Counted from the first letter of the stretch, positions 1 through 8,453 are shown. The stretch: DNA of 36,707 bases from Rhodoplanes elegans (GCF_016653355.1 NZ_NHSK01000042.1:1-36707), one strand, 5' to 3'. Numbers and translations: made by a program. The notes: a model not told the origin generated them from the letters alone.

Positions 1-233
1 CCCCGGGCGGTCCCGGCGCGCCGCAAGCCGGCGCTCCGCAAGCCGGCCCTCCGGCGGCCGGCACCCCCGGCGCGCCGAGCGGAGACGCCGCGCCGCCCCT
101 CAAGGTGGTGACGCCGTCGGGCAAGACCGGCTTCGTGTCGGCCGACGCCGTGCTGCCGCTGGTCTTCGAGCAGCTCTGCTACGTCAAGGACGCGAGCGGC
201 TGGAAGATCGCCGGCTATCTCGGCGGCGAGTGA
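1..233 (+). CDS. C-terminal part of an SH3-like domain protein (5' truncated by window edge)
   Basis: The frame is open from the first bases of the window to the TGA at 231-233. It begins with a Pro/Gly/Ala-rich low-complexity linker that includes two APQAG repeats. It ends in a compact module of about 45 residues containing TPSGKTGFVSADAVLPL and GWKIAGYLGGE. That alternation of short beta strands, with a final 'W-K-I-x-G-Y', is typical of bacterial SH3-like domains at the end of exported alphaproteobacterial proteins (family knowledge; the N-terminus is not visible). Codon use is uniformly GC-rich like its neighbours. Its 3' end overlaps the 3' end of the convergent nnrS gene by 19 bases. 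The role is unknown; a periplasmic or cell-wall binding function is an inference. Confidence 0.7.
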   Translation, partial: PGGPGAPQAGAPQAGPPAAGTPGAPSGDAAPPLKVVTPSGKTGFVSADAVLPLVFEQLCYVKDASGWKIAGYLGGE

Positions 234-1498
234 GCGGCACGCTCCGCCGCGAGGCCCTGCGCGGTGGTGCGCGCCGGCGCGATCGCGGGCCGCAGCAGCA
301 GCGGCCCGTAGGCGATGAGAAAGCCCGCATAGGCGGCGAGCCAGAGCTCGCCGGCGAGCGGCAGCAGCGGCAACGTCCAGGCCGGCGCGAGCACGCTGCC
401 GGCCCGCGCCGCCGCGGCGAGGGCGATCGCGAGAAAGATCGCGGCGGAGCCGCGTAGCGCGCGCGGCGGCCGGCCGGTGTGGCCGAGGCTCACCCGCGTC
501 ATCAGAGCGAGCGTCATCAGCCCGATGCCGCCGATCGCCCAGACATGGATCACGGCCGCCGCCAGCGCCGCGTCGCCCGACAGCGCACCGGCGCCGGCGA
601 GCAACAGCCCGAGCGGCGTCATCGCGGCGCCGAGCTGCAGGCTCCAGACGAGCGGCTCGCGGGGAGTTCGCAACGGCGCCCAGCGGGCCTGGCGGACGAC
701 GAGCAGCACGCCGGCTGCGATCAGCACGGCGCCGGCGGTCGGCGCCGCATCACCGAGCGTCGGCATCGCCAGCCAGACGACGAGCGCAAGAAGGCCGAGA
801 CCGACCGCCGCCGCGTCGAGCCGGCGCGCCGGCGCCGGCATCGGGGCGCGGCCGGTCTCCCAAAGGTAGTCGCGGGTGAAAGCCGGGACGATGCGGCCGC
901 CGAGCAGCATCATCTGGGCCGTGACGCCGGCGAGCGCGAGGCGGCCCGCGAAGACGCCATCGTGACCCGACAAGGCGTCGGCGTGGAACAGACCCTGAGC
1001 GACGACCAGCACGGCGAGCGACGCCACGGCGGCGGCGTTGGCGATGCTCCGCGCCGCGACGATCTCGTGCGTCACCACGGCGGCGAGGGCGATCGTGAAG
1101 GCGGTCGCGACCGCGGCGACGGCGAGCGGGCCGAGCCCGAGGAGGCCCGCGACGGCGAGCCGGCCGGCGATCCACAGCGCCATCAGCGCGGCCAGCGGCG
1201 CCGGGCCGAGCGGCCGCCGGCCGGTCCAGTGCGGCACGGCGGTGAGCAGGAACCCGGCCTGGACGGCCGGCACGTAGCCGAACAGCAGCTCATGGGCGTG
1301 CCAGGCGGCGGGCGCGAGCGGCGGCTCGACCAGCGCGACCAGCGGAAAGGCGGCGCCTCACAGCCCGATCACGCCGACGGCCTGGAGCGCGCCGGCCAGG
1401 AAGAACGGCCGGAACGACGCGCCGTGTCGGACCGGTGCCGCGTCACGGCGCTGCGCGGGGGGCCGCTCGGGGCGCATCTCGAGAGACGTAAGCGACAT
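215..1498 (-). pseudogene. nnrS: NnrS family heme/copper membrane protein, interrupted by an in-frame TGA
   Basis: NnrS proteins are polytopic heme- and copper-containing membrane proteins tied to nitric oxide and denitrification stress. The downstream part (352 codons from 1273) contains the family signature GFLLTAVPHWTGR, then about ten hydrophobic segments with HEIVAARS, HADAL, GRIVPAFTRDYLWE and the late HVWAIGGIGLMTLALMTRVSLGHTGR block. The missing start of the family lies upstream in exactly the same frame: FRPFFLAGAL, then TGA at 1358-1360, then AAWHAHELLFGYV leading straight into GFLLTAVP. The stop sits where, from memory, relatives carry a Trp (LLW), so one TGG to TGA change would explain it. 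The start is uncertain: ATG at 1498 or 1477; the ATG at 1540 lies inside a palindrome and is probably untranslated. No clear Shine-Dalgarno is seen. A sequencing error or a shorter downstream start is possible. Confidence 0.75.
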
Positions 1499-1527
1499 GA
1501 GGGAGACCACAGACGAGCGATTTACGT

Positions 1528-1544
1528 ACTTATGCGCCATAAGT
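1528..1544. promoter_or_regulatory. Perfect 7-bp inverted repeat, candidate operator of nnrS
   Basis: ACTTATG-CGC-CATAAGT is a perfect inverted repeat with a 3-base spacer. On the minus strand it lies 5 bases beyond a -10-like TATAAG (1549-1554), so it would cover the transcription start of nnrS, a usual position for a repressor site. It is not the TTG-N8-CAA type site expected for NnrR/FNR, nor a good NsrR box. The regulator is unknown. The symmetry is seen directly; the operator role is inferred. Confidence 0.45.
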
Positions 1545-1591
1545 GTATCTTATAACTGTAGTTTGGAATCGTTTTAGCTTCAGATACTTAG

Positions 1592-1608
1592 TTTTCATTG
1601 TTTCTAAA
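1592..1608. promoter_or_regulatory. Possible Irr/ICE-like site upstream of the TonB receptor
   Basis: The rhizobial iron control element is TTTAGAA-N3-TTCTAAA (recalled from the Irr literature). Here the right half TTCTAAA (1602-1608) is exact, but the left half TTTTCAT matches only four of seven positions. The site is about 295 bases before the receptor start, in the AT-rich promoter zone. Iron-regulated TonB receptors often carry such sites, so it is worth listing, but a chance match is quite possible. Confidence 0.22.
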
Positions 1609-1902
1609 CTTTGCAATTAAGGTTTGACTCGCCCTAAGCCAAATTCCTACTGAGAGCAACACGCTTGTTTCGGCGTTACCCCCGCGCCGTGATCGCCCGC
1701 CAGCCAGCGCATCGTTTCGCGCCCCGCCAGCCCCGCATGTCACCGCCGCCGCCACCGGACCGCCTCGCGGCCCGGGCGTCGCATCGTCCGGACCACCGAC
1801 GTGGCCGGCCGTCGCTGTCACCCGCGGAGCGCAGGGGGCGGCGAAAGGCCGGCCTGCCCGGCGCGGCCGGACAAACCCGGATTGCAAAGGAGCCGGTTCG
1901 TG

Positions 1903-4197
1903 ATGAGTGTCGTGTCGATCACCCGGAGCCCGACGACCGTGCCCGCCCTGCCGCTGCCCATGGTCCCGCATGCGACGGCGCCGCTGCCCGGCCGCGCCCG
2001 GCCGCGCGCTGCGCTCTGCGCCGCCGTGTCGGCGCTCGCGATCACGGCCGCGCTCGGGCTCGTCGCGACCGAGGCGCGCGCCCAGTCGGCGGCGCCGGGC
2101 GCCACCGTGACGCTCGACGAGCTGGTGGTCGAGGCGGCGGGCGGCCAGCCCGGCGCGCCGGCGACCACCACCGAGGGCGAGGCGCGCCGCAGGCTCGCGG
2201 CGACCCCGGGCGGCACCGCCGTCGTCGACCAGCGCCAGCTCGAGGCGCGCTCCGACGTGTCGATCGCCGACTCGCTCAACATCGTGCCGGGCGTCATCGC
2301 CAACAGCTTCCTGGGCGGCAACGACCAGCCCAAGATCCACATCCGCGGCTCCGGCCAGCAGACCAACCCGACCGAGCGCGGCCTCCTCATCCTGCAGGAC
2401 GGCCTGCCGCTGAACCGCGCCGACGGCTCCTACATCGTCGGCCTGATCGACCCGCGCATGGCCGACTTCTTCGAGGTCTATCGCGGCTACACGGCGAACC
2501 GGCTCGGCGCCACGGTGCTGGGCGGCGCCATCAACTTCGTGTCGCCGACCGGCTCGGGCTCGCCCGGTGCGCAAGTGAGCGTCGAGGGCGGCAGCTACGG
2601 CTATGTCCGCACCCAGGTGCAGGGCGGCGACCGCAAGGGCGACTACGACGCCTTCGTCCAGTACTCCTACGACCAGCGCGACGGCTATCGCACCTGGAAC
2701 GGCTCGGACCGCACCATCTTCAGCGCCAATGCCGGCGCCAGGATCAACGACAACATCTCGACCCGGGTGTTCGTCGGCTACACGGATCTGGGCTTCGAGA
2801 TCGCCGGCCCGCTGTCGTGGAACCGGATGAAGGCCGATCCGACCCAGGCGGCGCCCGGCCCGATCACCGTGAACGGCGTCCCCACCGAGCCGGGCCCGAA
2901 CGCGCTGCGCGACAAGCCGCTGCGCGACACCCAGCAGGCGCGCGTCGGCTCTCGCACCACCGCGACCTACGGCGAGCACGTGTTCGATCTCGCGCTCGGC
3001 TACACCTACACGGACGACACGTTCCGCTTCCCCGTCGGCACCGGCTACCGCATCACCGACGGCGGCGACTTCACCACCTCGGCGCGCTACGCCTACCGGC
3101 CCGACAAGACCGCGGCGCTGCCGCTGTTCGAGACCACCGCCATGTACGTGGTGGGCAGCGCGGACCGCACCTGGGCCAACAACTATCGCAGCATCAGGAC
3201 AACGGCCTTCGGATCGAACGAGCTCGAGGCGCAGACGCTGTCGGTGTGGTCGGGCTTCAACGTGCCGGTCGGAGCCTTCACGATCTCGCCGGCGCTCTCC
3301 TACATGATGGCGACGCGCGACAACACCGACACGTTCGGTGCGGCGCGACGGCCGACCATCAACGCCGTCTCGGGCGCGACCGGCACGGTCGCCGCCACCA
3401 ACACCAGCTTCTCGCGGTCCTACGACGCCTTCAATCCGAGCCTGGCGTTCCTCTATAATCTGGCGCCGAACAACGTCGTGTTCGCGGCGGTGAGCCGCAC
3501 CTACGAGGCGCCGACCTTCGACGACCTGCTGGAGGCGACCGGCGGCACGCCGAACACCAGCCCGACCGGCTTCGCGACGCCCAACCTGAAGGGGCAGAGC
3601 TCGATCACGGCCGAGACCGGCACGCGCGGCACGTGGGATCGCTTCGCCTGGGACGTGGTGACCTACTATTCGTGGATCGAGGACGAGCTGATCCGCACCA
3701 CCAACATCTCCGGCGCGCTCTCCACCGTGAACGCCGACAAGACCCGGCATTTCGGCGTCGAGCTCGGCGGCAGCGTGCGGCTCACCGACGCGCTGACCGC
3801 GCGCGTCACCTACACGTTCCAGGACTTCCGTTTCTGGAACGATCCGCTCTACGGCGACAACCGCATCGCCGGCGCGCCGCGCCACGTCTTCCTCGGGGCG
3901 CTGCGCTACACGATCAATCCGCAGCTGTGGGTCGAGGGCGAGGTGCAGTGGGTGCCGGACGACGTGCCGGTCGACAACGCCAACACGCTGTTCTCGGAGG
4001 CGTTCGCGACCGTGAACATGCGGGCCCACTACAAGTACGACGCGCGGTGGAGCGGCTACGCCGAGGTGCGCAACCTGTTCGACGCCAACTACGCCGCCTC
4101 CACGCTGACGATCGGCCGCGCGACCCGCGCCGACCAGGCCGCCTTCCTGCCCGGTGACGGCCGCGCCGTCTACGGCGGCATCAAGGCCCGGTTCTGA
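1903..4197 (+). CDS. TonB-dependent outer membrane receptor
   Basis: A 764-residue outer membrane active transporter, energised by TonB-ExbBD. The start is the ATG at 1903, with AAAGGAG ten bases upstream. The signal sequence has an unusually long n-region (about 36 residues, containing a second Met at 20), a hydrophobic core and a likely cleavage after ARA near residue 60. A TonB box (VTLDELVV, about residues 69-76) follows. Next comes the plug domain: PGGTAVVDQRQL, VSIADSLNIVPGV, IHIRGSGQQTN, LILQDGLPLNRADG, YRGYTANRLGATVLGGAINFVSP. A 22-strand-type barrel fills the rest and ends in Phe (KARF), as barrel proteins do. The FecA-like arrangement suggests a metal chelate, but no sequence feature fixes the substrate. 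It stands alone, facing the cupin/hydrolase/MFS operon, so it could feed that pathway. A strong hairpin follows directly. Confidence 0.93.
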   Translation: MSVVSITRSPTTVPALPLPMVPHATAPLPGRARPRAALCAAVSALAITAALGLVATEARAQSAAPGATVTLDELVVEAAGGQPGAPATTTEGEARRRLAATPGGTAVVDQRQLEARSDVSIADSLNIVPGVIANSFLGGNDQPKIHIRGSGQQTNPTERGLLILQDGLPLNRADGSYIVGLIDPRMADFFEVYRGYTANRLGATVLGGAINFVSPTGSGSPGAQVSVEGGSYGYVRTQVQGGDRKGDYDAFVQYSYDQRDGYRTWNGSDRTIFSANAGARINDNISTRVFVGYTDLGFEIAGPLSWNRMKADPTQAAPGPITVNGVPTEPGPNALRDKPLRDTQQARVGSRTTATYGEHVFDLALGYTYTDDTFRFPVGTGYRITDGGDFTTSARYAYRPDKTAALPLFETTAMYVVGSADRTWANNYRSIRTTAFGSNELEAQTLSVWSGFNVPVGAFTISPALSYMMATRDNTDTFGAARRPTINAVSGATGTVAATNTSFSRSYDAFNPSLAFLYNLAPNNVVFAAVSRTYEAPTFDDLLEATGGTPNTSPTGFATPNLKGQSSITAETGTRGTWDRFAWDVVTYYSWIEDELIRTTNISGALSTVNADKTRHFGVELGGSVRLTDALTARVTYTFQDFRFWNDPLYGDNRIAGAPRHVFLGALRYTINPQLWVEGEVQWVPDDVPVDNANTLFSEAFATVNMRAHYKYDARWSGYAEVRNLFDANYAASTLTIGRATRADQAAFLPGDGRAVYGGIKARF

Positions 4198-4209
4198 GAA
4201 CGGCCGGCG

Positions 4210-4243
4210 ACCGGCGGCGCGGCTCTGCAGCCGCGCCGCCGGT
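4210..4243 (+). terminator. Strong hairpin after the TonB receptor
   Basis: A perfect 15-bp stem (4210-4224 with 4229-4243, starting ACCGGCGGCGCGGCT) with a CTGC loop lies 12 bases after the receptor stop. No U-tract follows, so it is not a textbook intrinsic terminator. It more likely stabilises the 3' end, or separates the receptor transcript from the converging cupin operon. Confidence 0.55.
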
Positions 4244-4285
4244 GCGGCCTACGCCCGGGGGACAGGCGATCGCTGGGGACGATCG

Positions 4286-4876
4286 TCAGTCCAACGGCCG
4301 GGCGTCGATCAGCACGAAGGCGACGATGCAGGGCTCGCCCGAGCGATTGGCCCAGGCATGGTTGGTGCCGCGCTGGACCAGCATGTCGCCGGCGACGAGC
4401 TTCGTCTCGCCGACATCCATCACGGCCCAGATCTCGCCCGACAGCACGATCGCGTAGTCGATCGAGCGGGTGCGATGCATGTGGGCGTGGCGAACCTCGC
4501 CGCCCTTGCTGGCGGACTTGGCGGTCTCGTCGATCGCCACGGCGCCGCCCATGGCGGCCGCCTTGGCGGCCCAGTCCGCGTCGGGCGGGAACTGCACGAC
4601 GCGGAACACGCTGCCGCCGGCCGGCGGCGCCACCTGTATCGGCAGGCCGCACGGATCGGCCTGCGTCGCCGGGCCGTTGTCGGCCGGGGTCGAGAACGTC
4701 TTCCAGAAATCCGTCACCGCGAAGTTCGGCTGATCCATGATCGGCATCACGTGCGGCGACGTGGCGTCGCGCGCGACGACCGAGTTGCCGTCGGCATCGT
4801 GACCGGTGACGACGACGCGGAAGCGGCGGATCTCCGGACCCGGCGCGACCGCCGGGCGAACGGCCTGCTGACTCAT
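4286..4876 (-). CDS. Cupin domain protein
   Basis: A 196-residue protein with a C-terminal single cupin barrel. Motif 1 is H130-A-H132-M-H134 followed by D140 (where many cupins have Glu), then LSGEIWAVMD. Motif 2 is GDMLVQRGTNHAWANRS, with H173 and N177. The three-histidine set suggests a bound metal (Fe, Mn or Zn). The N-terminal half (residues 15-100) has the VTGHDADGNSVV pattern seen in cupins described as gentisate-dioxygenase-like or 'ring-cleavage associated', but it is too short for a bicupin gentisate dioxygenase. The start is the ATG at 4876, with AGGAG nine bases upstream. It is the last gene of the MFS-hydrolase-cupin operon, 55 bases after the hydrolase. A metabolic role on the product released by the hydrolase is an inference; the exact reaction is unknown. 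Confidence 0.85.
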   Translation of the reverse strand: MSQQAVRPAVAPGPEIRRFRVVVTGHDADGNSVVARDATSPHVMPIMDQPNFAVTDFWKTFSTPADNGPATQADPCGLPIQVAPPAGGSVFRVVQFPPDADWAAKAAAMGGAVAIDETAKSASKGGEVRHAHMHRTRSIDYAIVLSGEIWAVMDVGETKLVAGDMLVQRGTNHAWANRSGEPCIVAFVLIDARPLD

Positions 4877-4931
4877 GGGGATGGCTCCTGTTTTCTGATC
4901 TCGAAGGAAGGCCGGGCGGGACCCCGAGCGG

Positions 4932-6737
4932 TCACGCCTGCTGGATCACGGGCAGCAGCAGATGCGAGGGCCGCGCGGCGTCGTGATAGATCTTGTGCAG
5001 CGTGGTGCGGCTGGAGACGATGTGGTTCGGCACGTACTCGGCATTGGTGGCGCCGCCGACGCCGGTCGGCATGTCGGCGCTGGCGATCTCGACGCAGATG
5101 CGATGGCCGCGCCGGAACAGGTTGGCGGTGGCGAGGATCTCGATCGCGTATTCGGTGATCTCGCCGGGCACGACCGACTGCTGCGCCGCGCGCGTGAGCG
5201 GGTGCCACGGCCGCCACGGCGTCGAGCGCTCCGGATCGAGCGCCCGGTGCGAGGCCTTGAGCCAGCCGCGCGTCACCTCGCGCTCCGGCAGGCCGGCCGG
5301 GATCTCGCGCTCCCCTTCGCGCACCGAGCGTACCGAGACGTCCGGCCCGACATCCTTGACGGTGACGAACCAGTTGGTGTCGTCCTGGTCGATCGCCGCG
5401 AACAGGGTGAGCACCATCGGGCCGGCGACCAGAAGGTCGGCGGGCAGCGGGTCGGTGAGATAGCGGAGCTTGGCGATCGTGTTGGTTTGGGTCGGCGGCA
5501 TCTGCACGAAGGCATCCGGCGGCCGCTCGTCGTCGACGCTCGACGGGACGAAGGGGTCGGGGCGCAGCCGCTCCCAGGAGTCCAGATAGAGCTTGGTCCA
5601 CTGCGTCTCGGGCAGCGGCCAGCCGGCGCCCTCGCGCCACTCCTCGGCGCCCATCACCCAGTAGCGCACCGGCGGCTCGTCCATGATGCCGGTGTCGAGG
5701 CCCTTGAGCCAGTGGTCGTGCCAGCGGAGAATCTCGCCGTGTAGAGTGTGGAACGGGCGCTCGAGATGGGCGGGTCCCGCGAACATCAGCTTCTTGGGCG
5801 CGGCGATCGTCTCGAAATAGCTCTGGGCGCCCTGCAGATGGGTCTTGTACGTGTAGGCGTACCAGCCCGACCCGGTGTAGGTCGGCACCGTGATGTCGGC
5901 GAGCTTCGCCTCCGCCTCGCGCACCGCCTCCTCGCTGTCGTAGGGGTTGATCAGCAGGTCGAAGTAAGGCGGCATGTGCTGGCCCTTCTGGGTCAGCACG
6001 TTGAGGATGTGCGGATACATCCGGTAGTCGGGATTGCGCATCGCCTCCTGCCACAGCGCCTCGCGCTCCGGCGGCAGCGCGCCGGGCTTGCCGCGGGTCC
6101 CGTGGATCGCGGCGAAATGCATGATCAGATAGCGAAAGAGATGCAGCACGCCGCCCGGATACTCCTCGCGGAAGCTGCCCAGCACCCCGTAGGCGCCGCG
6201 CGGATCGAGCGGGAAGATCGCCTTCAGATGCGGCGGCTTCTGCCGCGCGACGTGGAGCTGCTCGGCGCCGAAGCCGGAGATGCCGACCATGCCGACATTG
6301 CCGTCGCACCAGGGTTGCTGCGCGATCCACTCGATCAGGTCGTAGCTGTCGAACAGGCGCGAGCCGCCGCCGTCGGACTTGCCGACGTTGCGGGGCGAGC
6401 CGATCACGTGCACGTAGCCACGCGACGTAAAATACTTGGTGTCGCCCGCCTCCAGGAGGCCGGCCCACAGCGACGACCAGGCCGGCTGCGGCGGCAACGT
6501 GGCGGCGACATCGGGGCCCTGCAGGTCCTTGTTGTAGATCGAGAAGGCGAGCAGCACCGGCAGCTTCTCGTCGGTGTCCGGGCGATAGACGTCGACCGAG
6601 AGGTTGACGCCGTCGCGCATCGGCACGGCGACGTCGCGCTCGGCGATCAGGCCGGAGTGGGTCGGCGCGCGGTCGTAATCGACGGGCGGACGATCGGCGG
6701 CATGGGGCAGCCCGGCGGGGCGGTTCGAAGCGGTCAT
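4932..6737 (-). CDS. CocE/NonD family alpha/beta hydrolase (X-Pro dipeptidyl-peptidase S15 fold)
   Basis: A 601-residue hydrolase. The N-terminal alpha/beta domain begins AVPMRDGVNLSVDVYRP, with the oxyanion-side block HVIGSPRNVGKSDGGG and the nucleophile elbow GISGFG (Ser154). The catalytic Asp and His lie in the later part, near FAGPAHLERPFHTLHGEILRWHDHWLKG. A C-terminal jelly-roll domain (ALTIADQD-like LFAAIDQDDTNWFVTVKDV, then RRGHRICVEIASADMP) is the S15 C-terminal module. Members cleave esters or amides (cocaine esterase, glutaryl-7-ACA acylases, X-Pro peptidases), so the substrate cannot be read from sequence. There is no signal peptide, so it is probably cytoplasmic. The start chosen is the ATG at 6737; the ribosome site is weak (CAGAGG 12 bases upstream), which may mean coupling or low expression. 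It sits between the MFS and cupin genes on one transcript. Confidence 0.9.
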   Translation of the reverse strand: MTASNRPAGLPHAADRPPVDYDRAPTHSGLIAERDVAVPMRDGVNLSVDVYRPDTDEKLPVLLAFSIYNKDLQGPDVAATLPPQPAWSSLWAGLLEAGDTKYFTSRGYVHVIGSPRNVGKSDGGGSRLFDSYDLIEWIAQQPWCDGNVGMVGISGFGAEQLHVARQKPPHLKAIFPLDPRGAYGVLGSFREEYPGGVLHLFRYLIMHFAAIHGTRGKPGALPPEREALWQEAMRNPDYRMYPHILNVLTQKGQHMPPYFDLLINPYDSEEAVREAEAKLADITVPTYTGSGWYAYTYKTHLQGAQSYFETIAAPKKLMFAGPAHLERPFHTLHGEILRWHDHWLKGLDTGIMDEPPVRYWVMGAEEWREGAGWPLPETQWTKLYLDSWERLRPDPFVPSSVDDERPPDAFVQMPPTQTNTIAKLRYLTDPLPADLLVAGPMVLTLFAAIDQDDTNWFVTVKDVGPDVSVRSVREGEREIPAGLPEREVTRGWLKASHRALDPERSTPWRPWHPLTRAAQQSVVPGEITEYAIEILATANLFRRGHRICVEIASADMPTGVGGATNAEYVPNHIVSSRTTLHKIYHDAARPSHLLLPVIQQA

Positions 6738-6763
6738 GGCGAAAGGGAACCTCTGGGGAGAGC

Positions 6764-6821
6764 GGCCGCCCGCCCGTGACGCGCGGGCGGCCCGGATCAC
6801 GCGGCGCCGGCCGGGCGCCGC
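6764..6821 (-). promoter_or_regulatory. Two intercistronic hairpins between MFS and hydrolase genes
   Basis: The 98-base spacer holds two perfect stems. One is GCGGCGCC/GGCGCCGC (6801-6821, 5-base loop), starting about 15 bases after the MFS stop. The other is GGCCGCCCGC/GCGGGCGGCC (6764-6792, 9-base loop), just before the hydrolase start. There is no U-tract. They could act as partial attenuator, mRNA processing site or 3'-end protector, setting the transporter to enzyme ratio. The structure is visible; the function is inferred. Confidence 0.4.
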
Positions 6822-6835
6822 AGCGGAGACGCCCG

Positions 6836-8209
6836 TCAGGGCGAGATGTCCTCGAGCACCCGGCCCTTGGTCTCGACGGCGAAGATCGCGACGATGACGC
6901 AGGCGACCGCCGCCACCGCCCCGAAGGCGAGGAAGACGTTCTCCAGCCCGCCGGCGATCATCATGCCGACCATGGTCGGGCCGATCATCGAGGCGAGGTT
7001 GCGCCAGGCGCCGCCGGCGCCGACCCCGATGGCGCGGGCGCGCGTCGGGTAGAGCTCGGGCGTGTAGAGATAGATGCCGATGGAGAGCACCGACGAGCAG
7101 AAGAACGCGGTGCTGACCAGCACCAGCACGCGCTCCGGGCTGCTGGCGCCGAACAACCACAGCGAGCCGAGCGCCAGCGCGACACCGGCGAAGGCGACGG
7201 CGAACCACGGCCGTCGGCCGACGCGATCGATGGTGAGCGCGCAGGTCAGCGTTCCGAACAGCCCGACGATCTGGGTGATCAGCCCGTACTGGAGCGACTG
7301 GGCCAGCGGCAGGTGGAACACGGTGCGGTACATGGTCGGTACCCACACGACGAGCCCGAAGGTGACGATGAAGGCGGAGAACCAGATCGTCCACACGACG
7401 AGGGTGCGGCGCAGATAATGCGGGCCGAACAGATCCGCCCACGAGGCCGGCTTCTCGTGCGTGACGACCACGGGCTGCACGGGCGGCAGCGCTGCGCCGG
7501 TCGCCCGTGCCGTCTCGGCCTCGATATGCGCGAGCGCCGCCTCGGCCTCCTGATCGCGGCCGCGCGCCGCGAGCCAGCGTGGCGACTCGGGCAGCAGGCG
7601 CTGCATGAACACGGCGAGGATCGCCGGCAGCGCGCCGATCACGAACATGTACTGCCAGCCGAAGGTCGGCACGATCCAGCTGCCGAGAAACCCGGCGGAG
7701 ACGAGGCCGATCGGGAAGATCAGCTCGTAGAGCAGCACGAAGCGGCCACGGCCCTTGGCCTTGGCGATCTCGCTGATGTAGACGGCGGCGATCGGCACCT
7801 CGCCGCCGAGCCCGATCCCCTGGATGGCGCGGAACACGAGGAGCGACTCGTAGTTCCAGGCGAAGGCACAGGCGAGACTCATGATGGACAGGACCAGCAC
7901 GGACCACACCATCGCCTTGACCCGGCCGTAGCGCTGCGCGACCCAGCCGAAGAACAGCGCGCCGACGAGCTGGCCGACATAGCCGACCGAGATCATCAAG
8001 CCGATCTGCGGCGGCGTGAGCTTCCACAGCGGCGCGAGCACCGGAAGCACGAACGCGATGGCGAGGCCGTCGAAGGCGTCGAAGAAGGTGGCGACGCCGA
8101 CCACGACGCGGGCCTTCACGTGCCACAGCGAGATCGGTAATCGCTCGATGCGGGCGACCACGTCGTCGACCTTCGAGCAGGCGGGTCTTGTCAGGATCGC
8201 GTCGGACAT
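6836..8209 (-). CDS. MFS transporter (sugar porter / aromatic acid:H+ symporter-like)
   Basis: A 457-residue inner membrane permease with 12 predicted membrane segments and a central cytoplasmic loop near PPVQPVVVTHEKPASWADLF. Diagnostic motifs are FDAFDGLAIAFVLPVL in TM1, GWVAQRYGRVKAM (motif A, loop 2-3), RAIQGIGLGGEVPIAAVYISE (TM4), PESPRWLAARGR before the central loop, IDRVGRRPW (second motif A) and TPELYPTRARAIGVG. This set fits the sugar-porter/NiaP/PcaK-like branch that imports organic and aromatic acids. The start is the ATG at 8209, with GGGAGAG eight bases upstream; longer in-frame starts lack a ribosome site. It is the first gene of the operon with the hydrolase and cupin, opposite a tetR gene, so it probably imports or exports the substrate or product of the hydrolase. 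Confidence 0.92.
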   Translation of the reverse strand: MSDAILTRPACSKVDDVVARIERLPISLWHVKARVVVGVATFFDAFDGLAIAFVLPVLAPLWKLTPPQIGLMISVGYVGQLVGALFFGWVAQRYGRVKAMVWSVLVLSIMSLACAFAWNYESLLVFRAIQGIGLGGEVPIAAVYISEIAKAKGRGRFVLLYELIFPIGLVSAGFLGSWIVPTFGWQYMFVIGALPAILAVFMQRLLPESPRWLAARGRDQEAEAALAHIEAETARATGAALPPVQPVVVTHEKPASWADLFGPHYLRRTLVVWTIWFSAFIVTFGLVVWVPTMYRTVFHLPLAQSLQYGLITQIVGLFGTLTCALTIDRVGRRPWFAVAFAGVALALGSLWLFGASSPERVLVLVSTAFFCSSVLSIGIYLYTPELYPTRARAIGVGAGGAWRNLASMIGPTMVGMMIAGGLENVFLAFGAVAAVACVIVAIFAVETKGRVLEDISP

Positions 8210-8453
8210 GCGCGACTCTCCCGGAGCAGGCAGTCGGTTGATGCGGCGGACGATCGGAGCACGGCCGTGGAGCTGCGGCGGGATCTGGCGGAGCCGGACC
8301 TGAGGGCATGCTGGCATGCCGCCGTGATTGCGCCTCCCGCGCCGCGGCAGCGCCGCGTTCAGGATCGACTCGAAGAGAACGACAGGGTGGTTCGCCGAAG
8401 CGGCGCAGCCCGCGCGCCTCGCCGAATCGCGCCGGACTTCCGTCCGGCCCGGA

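Larger units (their letters stand above)
1499..1902. other. AT-rich divergent promoter region between nnrS and the TonB receptor
   Basis: These 404 bases hold no convincing gene. The section 1520-1660 is conspicuously AT-rich in an otherwise very GC-rich window, as expected of a shared control region for two divergent genes. It contains a 17-base inverted repeat (1528-1544), a TATAAG -10-like hexamer on the minus strand (1549-1554) and a half-matching Irr-type motif (1592-1608). The remaining 240 bases before the receptor are GC-rich leader sequence with no other feature I can support. Confidence 0.55.

Noticed and set aside
1358-1360. Selenocysteine or programmed readthrough at the nnrS TGA
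   Set aside because: No stable stem-loop is apparent just after the codon, and the expected residue is Trp, not Cys.
1588-4029. 813-codon open frame on the minus strand opposite the TonB receptor
   Set aside because: Arg/Gly/Ala/Val-rich shadow of the GC-skewed receptor codons; no domain, no ribosome site, and the opposite frame is an unmistakable TonB receptor.
6738-8309. N-terminal extension fusing the hydrolase frame to a region antiparallel or out of frame with the MFS gene
   Set aside because: The added 520 residues are Arg-rich nonsense overlapping the MFS gene in another frame of the same strand; the hydrolase domain starts at 6737.
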